Of a stretch of DNA of 64,000 nucleotides, positions 52,558 through 62,188 are shown piece by piece. Both the position numbers and the translations under genes were made by a program. Origin of the DNA: CAVSRC01 sp963730325 (GTDB lineage Bacteria; Pseudomonadota; Alphaproteobacteria; Rhizobiales; Kaistiaceae); contig CAVSRC010000010.1 in the NCBI GenBank assembly GCA_963730325.1, forward strand, positions 1 through 64,000, read 5' to 3'. The first letter of the stretch is position 1. Every line of letters starts with the position of its first letter. A model generated the notes under the pieces. That model was given only the letters and a program-made list of their open reading frames with translations, did no database searches and was not told the DNA's origin.

Positions 52558-54113
52558 GCGAGCCGCTCGCGCAAGTGCGCGCCGACGCGGAGCGCATTGG
52601 CGACGATGGTCAGCGTCGGATTCACCGCCGAGGAGGACACGAAGAAGCTGGCGTCGACGGCATAGAGATTGTCCAGCGCGTGCGCCTTGCACAGCGGGTC
52701 GAGCACCGAGGTCTTTGGATCGGCGCCGAAGCGCAGCGTGCCGCATTGATGCGCCGTGCCGACGATCGGGATGAGCTCGTCGACCGCGAAATGATGGCCG
52801 GAGAGCACGTGATGGTGCGAGACGAAGCCGTCGAGACCCTGCGTCAGCTTGTGGACCAGCCGGTTGTGCGCGGTCATGTCGCCGAAGGTGTAGGCGAGGT
52901 GGATCTTGCCGTCGGCGCCGACCGTGATGCGGTTGTCGGGATTGGGCAGGTCTTCAGACAGGACGAGGAAGGCGACCATGCGGCTGGCGACCGCATTGGA
53001 GAGGAAATCGGGGATCAGCGCCGGCGGCAGCCAGTCGGCGACCTGCCCCTCGATCGTCTGGCCGCTCATATATTCCAGCATCTGGATCTGGCCCATGGGA
53101 TAGGGGAAGTCGTCCTCGCCGTAATAGAAGTCGTTGACGCAGAGCGTCTTGGGGAAGTCCGCGCCGAAATGGCCGAGCGAAAGGGCGATGACCGCCGAAG
53201 AGGCATGGAACATGTAGTGCCGGCCGACCATGCCGGAGCCGTTGGCGAGGCCCCCGGGATGGGCGTCGCTGGCCGAGTTCAGCCACAGCGCCGCCGAATT
53301 GGCCGCGCCGGCCGAGGTCACGATGATGTCGCCTTCGATGCGCTCCTCGCCGGCGACGCCGTCGGTGACGACGGCCGTCGCGCGCTTGCCGGCCGCGTCG
53401 GTCTCGATGCGGATGGCGCGGCGCCCGGTCATCAACGTGACATTGTCGTGGGCAAGCGCCTTGGAAAGCACCGCCGTGCGCGCATCGACCTTGGCCAGCA
53501 CCTTGCACGGGAAGCCGCCGCAGGTGCGGCAGCGGATGCAGGGGGCGGCGGCGGGATCGGCATCGTTGCGCCTGATGCCGAGCGGCAGGGGCGAGGGATG
53601 CCAGCCGAGCGAGCGGAAATGCGTCTCCAGCGCCGCGACGCTCGGATCGTTGGCAAGCGGTGGAAACGGGAAGGGCGGGTCGTCGGGTTGGTCGCACGGA
53701 TCGACATGGCGTTGCCCGTGCACCTCCCACAGCGCCTCGGCCTCGGCGTACCACGGCGCCATCTCGGCATAGCTCAACGGCCACGGCGGTGACGCGCCGC
53801 CGTAATACTGCATGCCGTCGAAATCGCGCTTCTTCATGCGCATCAGCGCCGCGCCGTAGAAGGTCGTGTTGCCGCCCGCCCAGTAATGGGTGTGCGGACT
53901 GAAGGGCTTGCCCGCCTTGTCGATCCAGGTGTCGCGCGCCTGATATTTGGCGTCGACGAAAACGGCCTTGGGCGACCAGTTGTCTTCCTCGATCGGCAGC
54001 ACGGCGCCGCGCTCGAGAATGAGGATCGACTTGCCGGTGTCGGCCAGCGCATGGGCGAGCGTTCCGCCGCCGGCGCCGGAGCCGATGATGATCACGTCAT
54101 ATGAGCGCGCCAA
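52554..54113 (-). CDS. GMC-family oxidoreductase
   Basis: The 519-residue glucose-methanol-choline flavoprotein starts from TTG at 54113 with AGGAGG 7 bp upstream. It has DVIIIGSGAGGGTLAHALAD (FAD-binding GxGxxG), HYWAGGNTTFYGAALM and ITTIHDG-like C-terminal features, ending LYAVDASFFVSSSAVNPTLT with the catalytic His in IVGTAHQCGTLRFG. A cluster of cysteines (CIRCRTCGGFPCKVLAK) resembles the ferredoxin-like insertion of some GMC enzymes. It follows a short-chain dehydrogenase by 11 bp and probably works on the same alcohol or sugar. Confidence 0.9.
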   Translation of the reverse strand: MARSYDVIIIGSGAGGGTLAHALADTGKSILILERGAVLPIEEDNWSPKAVFVDAKYQARDTWIDKAGKPFSPHTHYWAGGNTTFYGAALMRMKKRDFDGMQYYGGASPPWPLSYAEMAPWYAEAEALWEVHGQRHVDPCDQPDDPPFPFPPLANDPSVAALETHFRSLGWHPSPLPLGIRRNDADPAAAPCIRCRTCGGFPCKVLAKVDARTAVLSKALAHDNVTLMTGRRAIRIETDAAGKRATAVVTDGVAGEERIEGDIIVTSAGAANSAALWLNSASDAHPGGLANGSGMVGRHYMFHASSAVIALSLGHFGADFPKTLCVNDFYYGEDDFPYPMGQIQMLEYMSGQTIEGQVADWLPPALIPDFLSNAVASRMVAFLVLSEDLPNPDNRITVGADGKIHLAYTFGDMTAHNRLVHKLTQGLDGFVSHHHVLSGHHFAVDELIPIVGTAHQCGTLRFGADPKTSVLDPLCKAHALDNLYAVDASFFVSSSAVNPTLTIVANALRVGAHLRERLA

Positions 54114-54124
54114 AGGGTGTCCTC

Positions 54125-54898
54125 CTATGCCACGCGCTTGCCGAGCCAGCGGATGAGGCTGTCCGGCGCGAGCTTCATCCCCAGCGCCGCCAGCCCGTTG
54201 TGCCAGCCGGGGATGACGATCAGGCGGCCGCGCGCGTTGCCGTCGAGCGCCGCCAGCGCCACCGCCTCGCTCGACTGGCTGAACAGGTCGGAGAGGCCCC
54301 CGGCCTTCGCCTCGATATTGTTCGCCTGCCTGAATTCGCTCGCCGTCGTGCCGGGCAACACGCTGGTGCACACGATCCCGTGCCGGCGCACCTCGGCGTC
54401 GAGCGACAGCATGAACTTGTGCACGAAGGATTTGGCCGCCGGATAAAGGGTATTGCCGGGGCCGCCCTGGGACAGGGCGACGATCGAGGAAATGGTGATG
54501 ATGCGGCCCGAACCCCGGGCGACCATGGCGGGCAGCACCGCATGGGTCAGCCCCGCTACCGCCATGACCAGCGTCATCAGGCAGTCGCGCTGGCGCTCCC
54601 ACGGTGCGTCCCAGTAAGGCCCCGGGATCGACAGGCCGGCATTGTTGGCGAGCAGGTCCACCGGCCGCCCGTCGAGCGCGGCCATGACCGGTTCATGCGC
54701 ATCGGGCAGCGACAGGTCGGCGGCGATGGGAAGCGCCTGGCAGCCATGGCGCTCGCCGAGTTCTTTCGCCAGCGCCGCCAGGCGGTCGGCGCGCCGCGCG
54801 ACCAGGGCGACATCATGACCGCGCTCGGCGAGAAGCCGGGCAAGTGCGGCGCCGATGCCGGACGACGCTCCGGTGATGAGAGCGAGTTTCTCTGCCAT
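54125..54898 (-). CDS. SDR-family oxidoreductase linked to the GMC gene
   Basis: The 257-residue protein begins MAEKLALITGASSGIGAALA, with LLANNAGLSIPG, catalytic Ser in IITISSIVALSQGG and YPAAKSFVHKF with Tyr-x3-Lys. It is a typical SDR of the DltE/YqjQ-like group. The ATG at 54898 begins the cofactor motif directly. The GMC gene starts 11 bp after its stop, so they form an operon. Confidence 0.87.
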   Translation of the reverse strand: MAEKLALITGASSGIGAALARLLAERGHDVALVARRADRLAALAKELGERHGCQALPIAADLSLPDAHEPVMAALDGRPVDLLANNAGLSIPGPYWDAPWERQRDCLMTLVMAVAGLTHAVLPAMVARGSGRIITISSIVALSQGGPGNTLYPAAKSFVHKFMLSLDAEVRRHGIVCTSVLPGTTASEFRQANNIEAKAGGLSDLFSQSSEAVALAALDGNARGRLIVIPGWHNGLAALGMKLAPDSLIRWLGKRVA

Positions 54899-55178
54899 GT
54901 GAAACCGCCTCCCGCGCGCCCCGTCGCCCGGCAGCGATGCTACACGATCCGCCGCTCCTGTCCCAACACGCGCACGCCGTCGCCGTTTCGGGCCCCATGG
55001 CGACGGTCGCGCGCCCGGTAAAGATTTCCTTGCACTGAAACGGTCGATTTGCCGCGAGATGTAATCGAACAAGAGGCAACGGTTTTACGGTCGCTTACTG
55101 CGATTGCGCTAGGCTTCGACTTGGGAAATGCGGCGGCCGTTGTCATGCCAGGTGCCGTCGCGATTGGGCTGAGCGAGT

Positions 55179-55718
55179 ATGCAGCGTCACACAATGAGGT
55201 CGGTCAGCCGCGGCTTGCTCGCCCTCGCCATCGTCGCACTGCCGCTGGCGGGGTGCAGCTCCACCGGCGGCGATGCCTTCGGCGCGTTCGGCGGCGGTTC
55301 GCTGGAGAAGGTCGATATCGTCGACGTTCAGGGCTACACCGCCGACCGGGCGCTCAGCGAAGCGCGCGCCCATTTCCGGCTCGGCGATTTCGGCTATTCC
55401 GCCGCGCTCTACAAGCGCTATGCCGAGCTCACGCCGACCGACCCGGAAGGCTATGTCGGGCTTGCCGCCTCCTATGACCGCCTGCGGCGCTTCGACCTCG
55501 CCGACCGCGTCTACGCGGCCCTGCTCAGGCTCACCGGCGGGACGGCCCAGTACTACAACAATGTCGGCTTTTCCCACCTGCTGCGCGGCGACACCGCGAC
55601 GGCACTCGCCGACCTGCGCAAGGCCAACGGGCTCGACCCGCAGAATGCGGTGATCGCCAACAATCTCAAGATGGTGGCCTATGCCGCCAAGCGGAGCCGC
55701 GGGCAGCCCCAGGCCTGA
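55179..55718 (+). CDS. TPR lipoprotein, TadD-like
   Basis: The 179-residue lipoprotein has a signal with lipobox-like LPLAGCSSTGG and two or three TPR units (SEARAHFRLGDFGYSAALYK, YVGLAASYDRLRRFDLADRV, NNVGFSHLLRGDTATALADL). It resembles TadD, the pilotin-like protein that helps the Tad secretin. It is convergent with the cpa genes at 55.7-58.6 kb, which supports that reading. Alternative starts lie within a few codons (MQRHT or MRSVS). Confidence 0.82.
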   Translation: MQRHTMRSVSRGLLALAIVALPLAGCSSTGGDAFGAFGGGSLEKVDIVDVQGYTADRALSEARAHFRLGDFGYSAALYKRYAELTPTDPEGYVGLAASYDRLRRFDLADRVYAALLRLTGGTAQYYNNVGFSHLLRGDTATALADLRKANGLDPQNAVIANNLKMVAYAAKRSRGQPQA

Positions 55719-55751
55719 CGCGGTCCTTCCGAACAGGTACAGCGACGAACG

Positions 55752-56051
55752 CTAGATCGGACTGGCCGGCGCGGGGTTGGTTTCCGGCGCCGCCGGCGGC
55801 GGCGTTGTGGTCGTCGTCGTCGTGTCACCCGACGGGATGACCGACCCGTTCGCTCCAAGACCCCTGGTGTCGTACATCAGGGCATTCGACGGATCGAACG
55901 TCTCGCGCTCGAGATTGGCGTTGACCGCGTCTCCGGCGTGATAGCTGATGCGGTCGGTGCGCTCGAGATAGTCGTAGCTGGCGCAGCCGCTGAGAAGCGC
56001 GGCGACCAGGACGAAAGCGGCCGAGCCGGCCAGCCGATGGCGCGCGTTCAT
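55752..56051 (-). CDS. Small lipoprotein of the cpa locus
   Basis: The 99-residue product begins MNARHRLAGSAAFVLVAALL with lipobox SGCASYDYL. Its short conserved segment is RISYHAGDAVNANLERETFD. Its tail is Thr/Pro-rich (TTTTTTPPPAAPETNPAP). Small lipoproteins like this follow cpaC in Tad loci of Hyphomicrobiales. It starts inside the cpaC stop (ATGA overlap). It may be an outer-membrane partner of the secretin, related in position to CpaD. Confidence 0.8.
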   Translation of the reverse strand: MNARHRLAGSAAFVLVAALLSGCASYDYLERTDRISYHAGDAVNANLERETFDPSNALMYDTRGLGANGSVIPSGDTTTTTTTPPPAAPETNPAPASPI

Positions 56052-57487
56052 CCGCCGCTCCCCGGTCCGAGATTGATGATGTAGCCGTAGGGGCCGGTGA
56101 CCCCGGCGCCCGTCTGCAGGTCCTGGATCATCTTCGGCGTTACCTCGAGCTTGCCGTGGGCGAAGAAATCCACGTCGTTCGCCGGCAGCGTGGCGTCGAG
56201 CGGCGACGCGGCGAGCTGGTCCGGCGTGTCCGGCCGCACCAGACGCGGCGTCACGATGACCACCAGTTCGGTCTCGTTCTTCTGGTAGCCGGACGATTTG
56301 AACAGGGCGCCCAGCACCGGGACATTGCCGACCCAGGGCAGCTGGTTCTGGTTGAGCTTGGTGTCGTTCTGCAAGAGGCCGGCGACCGAGAAGCTCTGTC
56401 CGTCCCTGAGTTCGACGGTCGCGTCGAGATTGCGCGTCGTGAAGATCGGATCGCCCGCCGTGCTGTAGCCGTTGAGGCCGCTGACTTCCGGCGTCAGATG
56501 GATCTGGATGCGATTGGCGTCGAGCACCGCCGGCGTGAAGATCAGCCTGACGCCGAAGTCCTTGTACATGATGGTGGCGGTGCCGTTCTTGTCGTTGATG
56601 CGGACCGGAATCTGCCCGCCGGCAAGGAAACTCGCCTTGACGCCGGTGAGCGTCGTCAGGTTCGGTTCGGCGAGCGTGCGCACAAGGCCCTTGGACTCGA
56701 GCGCATTGATGGTCGCGGTCAGGCTGACCCCGGTCAGGTTGCCGAGAACGTCGGCGGCGAACGACGCGAAGGAGGCGGCGCCCTTGGCCGGATTGTTCTC
56801 GCCGCCGGCGACATTGGTCGTGACGCCGCCGACCTTGCCGTGCCAGTCGATGCCGAGCTGGCGGGCGGCATCGCGCTGGGCCTCGAGAATGCGGACCTGA
56901 AGATTGACCTGCTGGCCGCCGGAGAAGGTGATCGTGTTGATCACCGGGGCGCTGCCGTATTGATGGACGATCTCCAGCACCTTCTGCATCGAGGTGTCGT
57001 CGGGCACGGTCCCCGATAGCCGCACGCGGCCGTTGACGGTGCCCACCTTGACGGCCGAATCGGGCACGGCGGCGCGGATCGAGCGCGCAATATCGGCGGT
57101 GTCCGCGCCCACCTCGACGGCGAGCAGGCCGACCGGCTTTCCTTCGGCCGAGTAGAGGTTGACGGTGGTGATGCCGAGGCCCTTGCCGGCGAGATAGAGC
57201 GACCGGTCGGTGATCAGCTGTGCGTCGGCGATGGTCGGATCGGCGGCAACCACCTTGCCGATCGAGTCGGTGACCATGACGGTCAGCGCCTGCGACACCG
57301 GCAGCTTGATGCGCAGCACCGAGGTGGTGGAAAGATCGTAGGTGAGATCCTGCGCCAGCGCCGGCCCGCCCAGCGCCGTCAGGACCAGCATCAGCAGCAT
57401 GGCCACGGCCAGGTGCACGCGGCGACGGACGAAAGCGGGCCCCCGTGAGCGTGGCCGAAGGCGGGGCGATGGGGATTGCGCGGTCAT
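56048..57487 (-). CDS. cpaC: Tad pilus secretin CpaC
   Basis: The 479-residue secretin has a signal peptide, a BON/N-terminal region (VVAADPTIADAQLITDRSLY), and a secretin domain with GQQVNLQVRILEAQRDAARQ, RTLAEPNLTTLTGVKASFLA and VGNVPVLGALFKSSGYQKNE. It is the outer-membrane pore of a Tad/Flp pilus. The ATG at 57487 (MTAQSPSPRLRPRSRG) is preferred. It follows cpaB and precedes the small lipoprotein. cpaA, cpaE, cpaF and pilins are not in the window. Confidence 0.94.
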   Translation of the reverse strand: MTAQSPSPRLRPRSRGPAFVRRRVHLAVAMLLMLVLTALGGPALAQDLTYDLSTTSVLRIKLPVSQALTVMVTDSIGKVVAADPTIADAQLITDRSLYLAGKGLGITTVNLYSAEGKPVGLLAVEVGADTADIARSIRAAVPDSAVKVGTVNGRVRLSGTVPDDTSMQKVLEIVHQYGSAPVINTITFSGGQQVNLQVRILEAQRDAARQLGIDWHGKVGGVTTNVAGGENNPAKGAASFASFAADVLGNLTGVSLTATINALESKGLVRTLAEPNLTTLTGVKASFLAGGQIPVRINDKNGTATIMYKDFGVRLIFTPAVLDANRIQIHLTPEVSGLNGYSTAGDPIFTTRNLDATVELRDGQSFSVAGLLQNDTKLNQNQLPWVGNVPVLGALFKSSGYQKNETELVVIVTPRLVRPDTPDQLAASPLDATLPANDVDFFAHGKLEVTPKMIQDLQTGAGVTGPYGYIINLGPGSGG

Positions 57488-57527
57488 CGGGCGTCTGCCT
57501 GCATGGGGCGATGGTTGGTGGCGCATG

Positions 57528-58595
57528 TCACTGCCGCCAGAACGGGCTCGACATGCGGATCGACTGATTGGCGGCGTCCTGCGCCACCGCCGTCTTGTCC
57601 GCTTCGGCGGCCGGCCTGAGCAGCAGGGAGAGCTTGCCCATGGCCGCGGCACTGACCACGAGGTCGGCGCTCTTCGGGTCGAGCGCCAGCGTGGCGGTCG
57701 CCTGGCCGGTGAACGTGCTGCCGCGCTGCTGGTCGGGGGAGGGGCCGAGAGAGCCCGGCTCGACGGCCTGGGTGTTGATCGCCAGCACGCGCACATTGCG
57801 CAGGATCGTCTCGGAGTGCGGACCGCTGTTGACGACCCCGGCCGTCGACGGACGGGTCAGCACCACATCGACATGATCGTTCGGGCTGATGAAACCGCCC
57901 GAGGCGGATTCGGCGGTGACGACGACCGACACGCCGCGCATGCCCTTGTCGAGAGCGGCCGACAGAAATCCGCCGGCTCCCTCGGTCAGCTTCTGTCTGC
58001 GGATGGGGTCGCCGGGGAGGAACTCCGAGCGCGCCATGAAGCTGTCGAGGTCGGTCGTGGCGGCAGGCATTGCGGACGCCGTGATGTAGTCGGGTTGCAG
58101 CGCCTGTTCGGGCCATGCCTTCCAGGCCAGCGACGCCGCCGAGATGCGTTGGCCGGCGGCGATGTGCTGGCTGGCGACCAGAACCTGGCTGGCCGGCCTG
58201 GCGGCGGCAACTGCGGGGCTCGGCGTGCTCGGCTGTCCGACATGGATCGCCAGATAGGCGGCGAAGCCGCCGGCGAGGATGGCGATGCCGAGGACGTAGA
58301 TGCGCGACTTCTTGATGCGGAACCGGTTGCCGACGCGATTGCCGCGGTCGGCGGCGACGGTCCACCCGACATTGTCGCGCAGGCCGCCCGTCCCTCTGCG
58401 ATCGGTCTGTTGCCTGCGCTCGACGGAGCGCAGCGCGCTGGCCACCGTCTCCGTGCCCGCGTCCAGCTGGACGCGGGGATGCCTGCGGCGCTCGATTCCG
58501 TCGGCCTTGGGCTCTGCTGCGTCCGGCGAACCGCCCGAGGCTGGGGCGGCGCCGCCGGCGTCGGCGGATCGCAATCGGCGGGGCAGCTTGCTCAC
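57528..58595 (-). CDS. cpaB: Tad pilus assembly protein CpaB
   Basis: The CpaB/RcpC protein of 355 residues has a TM helix (IYVLGIAILAGGFAAYLAIH) and a SAF-type beta-clip domain (VLVASQHIAAGQRISAASLA, GFISPNDHVDVVLTRPSTAG). About 90 residues precede the helix, longer than usual, with ERRRHPRVQLDAGTE reminiscent of a PilZ-type motif. GTG at 58595 is the only near start; an internal start is possible. cpaC follows 40 bp downstream. Confidence 0.87.
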   Translation of the reverse strand: MSKLPRRLRSADAGGAAPASGGSPDAAEPKADGIERRRHPRVQLDAGTETVASALRSVERRQQTDRRGTGGLRDNVGWTVAADRGNRVGNRFRIKKSRIYVLGIAILAGGFAAYLAIHVGQPSTPSPAVAAARPASQVLVASQHIAAGQRISAASLAWKAWPEQALQPDYITASAMPAATTDLDSFMARSEFLPGDPIRRQKLTEGAGGFLSAALDKGMRGVSVVVTAESASGGFISPNDHVDVVLTRPSTAGVVNSGPHSETILRNVRVLAINTQAVEPGSLGPSPDQQRGSTFTGQATATLALDPKSADLVVSAAAMGKLSLLLRPAAEADKTAVAQDAANQSIRMSSPFWRQ

Positions 58596-58913
58596 TGGTG
58601 ATGCACCCTTAGGGCCCGCCACACGGAACTTTGCGGGCTCCCGCACCCTACGACGCAAGGCTTACTGCCCGGTTCAGAAATCGATAACAGCTTGATCGAT
58701 CGCCTAAACGGCGTGTTTGCAATGATCCGCGACCGGGCAGACCGCGGCCGCCGCCCACCGCCAATAGTCTGATGTCATTCCAGAAAACGCCGCCCGCCGC
58801 CCTTGCGATCCCTGTCCGCTGAGGGACCGGCCGTGCCAATATGGGAGCGCCCGCCCGCCTCTCCCTGCGTGGCCCGGCGCGCCGTTCGATCCGCACCGAC
58901 AAGAAGGTCTGAA
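58596..58913. other. Divergent intergenic region
   Basis: These 318 bp separate divergent cpaB and the GH43 gene and must hold both promoters. I see an 8-bp palindrome (GATCGATC at about 58694) but no convincing -35/-10 pair. No RNA gene or reading frame is supportable. Confidence 0.5.
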
Positions 58914-60526
58914 ATGCCCAAAGTCACCAATCCGATCCTTCCCGGCTTCAATCCCGACCCGTCCATCCTGCGGGTCGGCGAGACCTATTACATCGCCACA
59001 TCGACCTTCGAATGGTTCCCCGGCGTGCAGATCCACGCCTCGCGGGACCTGGCGAACTGGGAGCTCGTCACGCGGCCGCTCAACCGCAAGAGCCAGCTCG
59101 ACATGCGCGGCGAACCCCGACAGCTGCGGCATCTGGGCGCCCTGCCTCTCCCATGACGGCGACAGGTTCTGGCTGGTCTATACCGACATCAAGCGCCGCG
59201 AGGGATCGTTCAAGGACGCGCACAATTACATCGTCACCGCGGACGACCATCGAGGGTCCCTGGTCGGACCCGGTCTATGTCAATTCCTCGGGCTTCGACC
59301 CGTCGCTGTTCCATGACGACGACGGCCGCAAATGGTTCGTCAACCATGCTGTGGGACCATCGCGCCCGCCCGCGCGCGTTCGCGGGGATCGCCCTGCAGG
59401 AATTCGATCCCCGGGCCGGCGGGCTGGTGGGCAAGCGCAAGACCATCTTTCGCGGCACCGACCTCGACCTGACCGAGGGACCGCACCTCTACAAGCGCGC
59501 CGGCAAGGAGCGGCACCTGGTACTATCTGATTACCGCCGAGGGCGGCACCGGATATTCACACGGCGTCACCATGGCCCGCTCGCGGGCCATCGACGGGCC
59601 CTACGAAGTCCATCCGATCAAGCACATCATCACCGCCAAGGACGCGCCGGACAATCCGCTCCAGCGCGCCGGCCACGCCGATTTCGTCGAAGCGCCCGAC
59701 GGGCGCGTCTACATGGTCCACCTGATGAGCCGCCCCGATGCCAACCGGCGCTCGGTGATGGGCCGCGAGACCGCGATCGAGGAAATGGAATGGCGCGACG
59801 ACGACTGGCTGTGGCTGAAGGCCGGCGGCTGCGAACCGCAGCGACAGGTGGAGGTGCCGGGCGCGTTCGACGAGGCCGCCTTCTGGGCGGAGAAGCGCTA
59901 CACCTTCGAGGCCGCCCTGCCCAAGGATTTCCAGTGGCTGCGCACACCGGAGCCGGAGCGCATCTTCACGCTCGCCGATGGCAAGCTGCGCCTCTTCGGG
60001 CGGGAAAGCATGGGCTCCTATTTCGAGCAGGCGCTGGTCGCCCGGCGCCAGACGACGGTCGACTATGCCGCCGAGACCGAGGTCGATTTCGCCCCCTATG
60101 ACGAGCGCTGCCTGGCGGGCCTCACCGCCTATTACGGGCGCTTCAACAACTACTATCCTGGCGGTCACGGCCGACGCGGACGGTGACCCGCGAACTCACC
60201 ATCCTCGCCGTCGAACGGGGCTGGCCGGAGGGCAACACGTCGCTGCCGCTCGACCCGCCGGTCAAGCTGCCGCAGGAGGGCAAGGTGCGGCTGGCGGTCA
60301 AGGTCAGGAACGGCGGGCTGCAGTTCTCCTACGCGCTTGCCGGCGGCGACTGGCAGAAGGTCGGCCCGGTCCTCGACGCCACGCAGCTATGCCGACGAAT
60401 GTCGCCGGCCCCGGCCTGCACGGTTCCTTCACCGGCGCCTTCGTCGGCATGATGGCCGCGGACCTCAACGGCACCGCGACGCCGGCGGACTTTTCCTATT
60501 TTCTCTACCGGCCGCTGAAACGCTGA
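58914..60526 (+). CDS. GH43 beta-xylosidase/alpha-L-arabinofuranosidase, eight frameshifts
   Basis: The start PILPGFNPDPSILRVGETYY is the beta-propeller opening of GH43 XynB-type beta-xylosidases, with the catalytic base Asp in NPDPS. It continues TSTFEWFPGVQIHASRDL, LVYTDIKRREGSFKDAHNY, TDLDLTEGPHLYKRAG (catalytic acid Glu) and GHADFVEAPDGRVYMVHLMS. A C-terminal beta-sandwich ends FSYFLYRPLKR. The gene changes frame about eight times (near 59116, 59240, 59346, 59516, 60159, 60185, 60388, 60401). Each is explained by one extra base, mostly an extra C or G. Removing eight bases gives 535 codons, the usual XynB length. The product cleaves xylo- or arabino-oligosaccharides in the cytoplasm, feeding the uronate genes next to it. 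Confidence 0.85.
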
Positions 60527-60610
60527 CCGCGCGCAGGCGGGTCGAGGATTGCCAGGGTCGCAAGGAGGAGCTTGATCGGCGGAGGAGGGCCGCCGATCAA
60601 GCCGCGAGGG

Positions 60611-61357
60611 TCAACGGGCGAGCCAGCCGCCGTCGACATTGAAGATGGCGCCGTGCACGTAGCGGGCGGCCGGCGAGGCCAGGAAGACGGCCGCGCCGGC
60701 GATGTCCTCGGGCTCGCCCCAGCGCCCGGCCGGGATGCGGTCGAGGATCGCCTTGCTGCGCTCCGCGTCGGCGCGTAGCGCCGCCGTGTTGTTGGTGGCG
60801 ATATAGCCCGGCGCGATGGCGTTGACGTTGATGCCACGCGCCGCCCATTCGTTGGCGAGCAGCTTGGTCAGCCCGGCGACGCCGCTCTTCGAGGCGGTGT
60901 AGGAGGGAACCCGGATGCCGCCCTGGAAAGACAGCATGGAGGCGATGTTGACGATGGCGCCGATGCCGCCGCGCCCGAGAACCGCGCGGCCGAAGGCCTG
61001 GGACAGGAAGAAGACCGCCTTCAGGTTGATCTCCATCACCGCGTCCCAGTCTTCCTCGGTGAAGTCGACGGCGTCGGCCCGCCGGATCAGGCCGGCGCAG
61101 TTGACCAGGATGTCGGTCTCGCCGGCTTCGGTCATCAGCCGGTCGATGGCGCCGCGTTCGGTAAGATCGGCCCGAATCTGTCTGGCGCGCCCGCCGTCGG
61201 CGGTGATCCGCGCCACCGTCTCGTCCGAGGGGACGATGTCGACGCAGACGACCTCGGCGCCGGCGCCGGCCATGCCGATGGATATCGCCTGACCGATGCC
61301 GGTGGAGGCGCCGGTGACCAGGGCGTGGCGCCCGGTAAGGGAGAAATCGAGGCTCAT
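60611..61357 (-). CDS. kduD: 2-deoxy-D-gluconate 3-dehydrogenase KduD
   Basis: The 248-residue SDR has ALVTGASTGIGQAISIG, ILVNCAGLIRRADAVDF, SYTASKSGVAGLTKLLANEW (Tyr-x3-Lys) and the C-terminal AARYVHGAIFNVDGGWLAR typical of KduD. It reduces 2,5-diketo-3-deoxygluconate to 2-keto-3-deoxygluconate. Its start overlaps the kduI stop (ATGA-type), so the two are coupled. Confidence 0.9.
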   Translation of the reverse strand: MSLDFSLTGRHALVTGASTGIGQAISIGMAGAGAEVVCVDIVPSDETVARITADGGRARQIRADLTERGAIDRLMTEAGETDILVNCAGLIRRADAVDFTEEDWDAVMEINLKAVFFLSQAFGRAVLGRGGIGAIVNIASMLSFQGGIRVPSYTASKSGVAGLTKLLANEWAARGINVNAIAPGYIATNNTAALRADAERSKAILDRIPAGRWGEPEDIAGAAVFLASPAARYVHGAIFNVDGGWLAR

Positions 61358-62178
61358 CGCAAGGTCTCCATGGCCACCGGGTCCATGTCGGTGAAGCCGA
61401 CATTGTCGCCGGCCATCGCCCAGATGAAGCTGTAGGCGGCGGTGCCGGCGCCGCAATGGATCGACCAGGACGGCGACACCACGGCCTCTTCGTTGGCCAT
61501 CACCAGATGGCGCGTCTGCTCGGGCCTGCCCATCATGTGGAAGACGCGCTGCTTCTCGCTGAGGCCGAAATAGAGATAGACCTCGGAGCGGCGGTCGTGC
61601 AGGTGGGCGGGCATGGTGTTCCAGGTCGAGCCGGGCGCCAGCGTCGTCATCCCCATGACGATCTGGCATGTCGGCAGAACGCCCGGATGCACGTATTGCA
61701 GCAGGATGCGCTTGTTGGCGTCCTCGGCGCTGCCGAGGTCGAGCCGCGTCGCCTCTTCCGGATGGACGATGCGGCTGGGATAGGCCTGGTGGGCCGGCGC
61801 CGAGATCAGATAGAAGCGGCCCTTGCCCGAGAAGGTGACCGGCCCCGAGCCCTTCGACAGATAGAGCATGTCGCCGTTGGCGAGCGCGTATTCGGCGCCG
61901 CCGGCCGCCACCGTTCCCGCCTCGCCGATATTGGCGACGACCATCTCGCGGCGTTCCAGCAGGGTCGGCGTGCCGGTGTTCTCCACTTCATCCAGCACCA
62001 GCGGGCGACCGTCCGGCACGGCGCCGCCGACGATCATGCGGTCGTAATGGGTGTAGACGAGGCGCACGGCGCCGGACTGAAACAGGCCGGGCATGCGGAA
62101 ATGGGCGCGCAGGCCATCGGTATCGAGAGCGCGCACGCTTTCGGGATCCATGGCGTGGCGGATTTCGACGGGAGTCAT
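61354..62178 (-). CDS. kduI: 4-deoxy-L-threo-5-hexosulose-uronate ketol-isomerase KduI
   Basis: The 274-residue cupin-fold isomerase begins MTPVEIRHAMDPESVRALDT. It has the metal site TWNTMPAHLHDRRSEVYLYF (His, His, Glu) and a later His in VVSPSWSIHCGAGTAAYSFI. It interconverts 4-deoxy-L-threo-5-hexosulose uronate and 2,5-diketo-3-deoxygluconate, the step before KduD. It lies in the operon TRAP-kdgF-kduI-kduD. Confidence 0.94.
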   Translation of the reverse strand: MTPVEIRHAMDPESVRALDTDGLRAHFRMPGLFQSGAVRLVYTHYDRMIVGGAVPDGRPLVLDEVENTGTPTLLERREMVVANIGEAGTVAAGGAEYALANGDMLYLSKGSGPVTFSGKGRFYLISAPAHQAYPSRIVHPEEATRLDLGSAEDANKRILLQYVHPGVLPTCQIVMGMTTLAPGSTWNTMPAHLHDRRSEVYLYFGLSEKQRVFHMMGRPEQTRHLVMANEEAVVSPSWSIHCGAGTAAYSFIWAMAGDNVGFTDMDPVAMETLR

Positions 62179-62188
62179 GAGAGAGCCT

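Noticed and set aside
58914..60526. Programmed frameshifting in GH43
   Set aside because: Eight shifts at unrelated sequences with no slippery site or stimulatory structure cannot be programmed.
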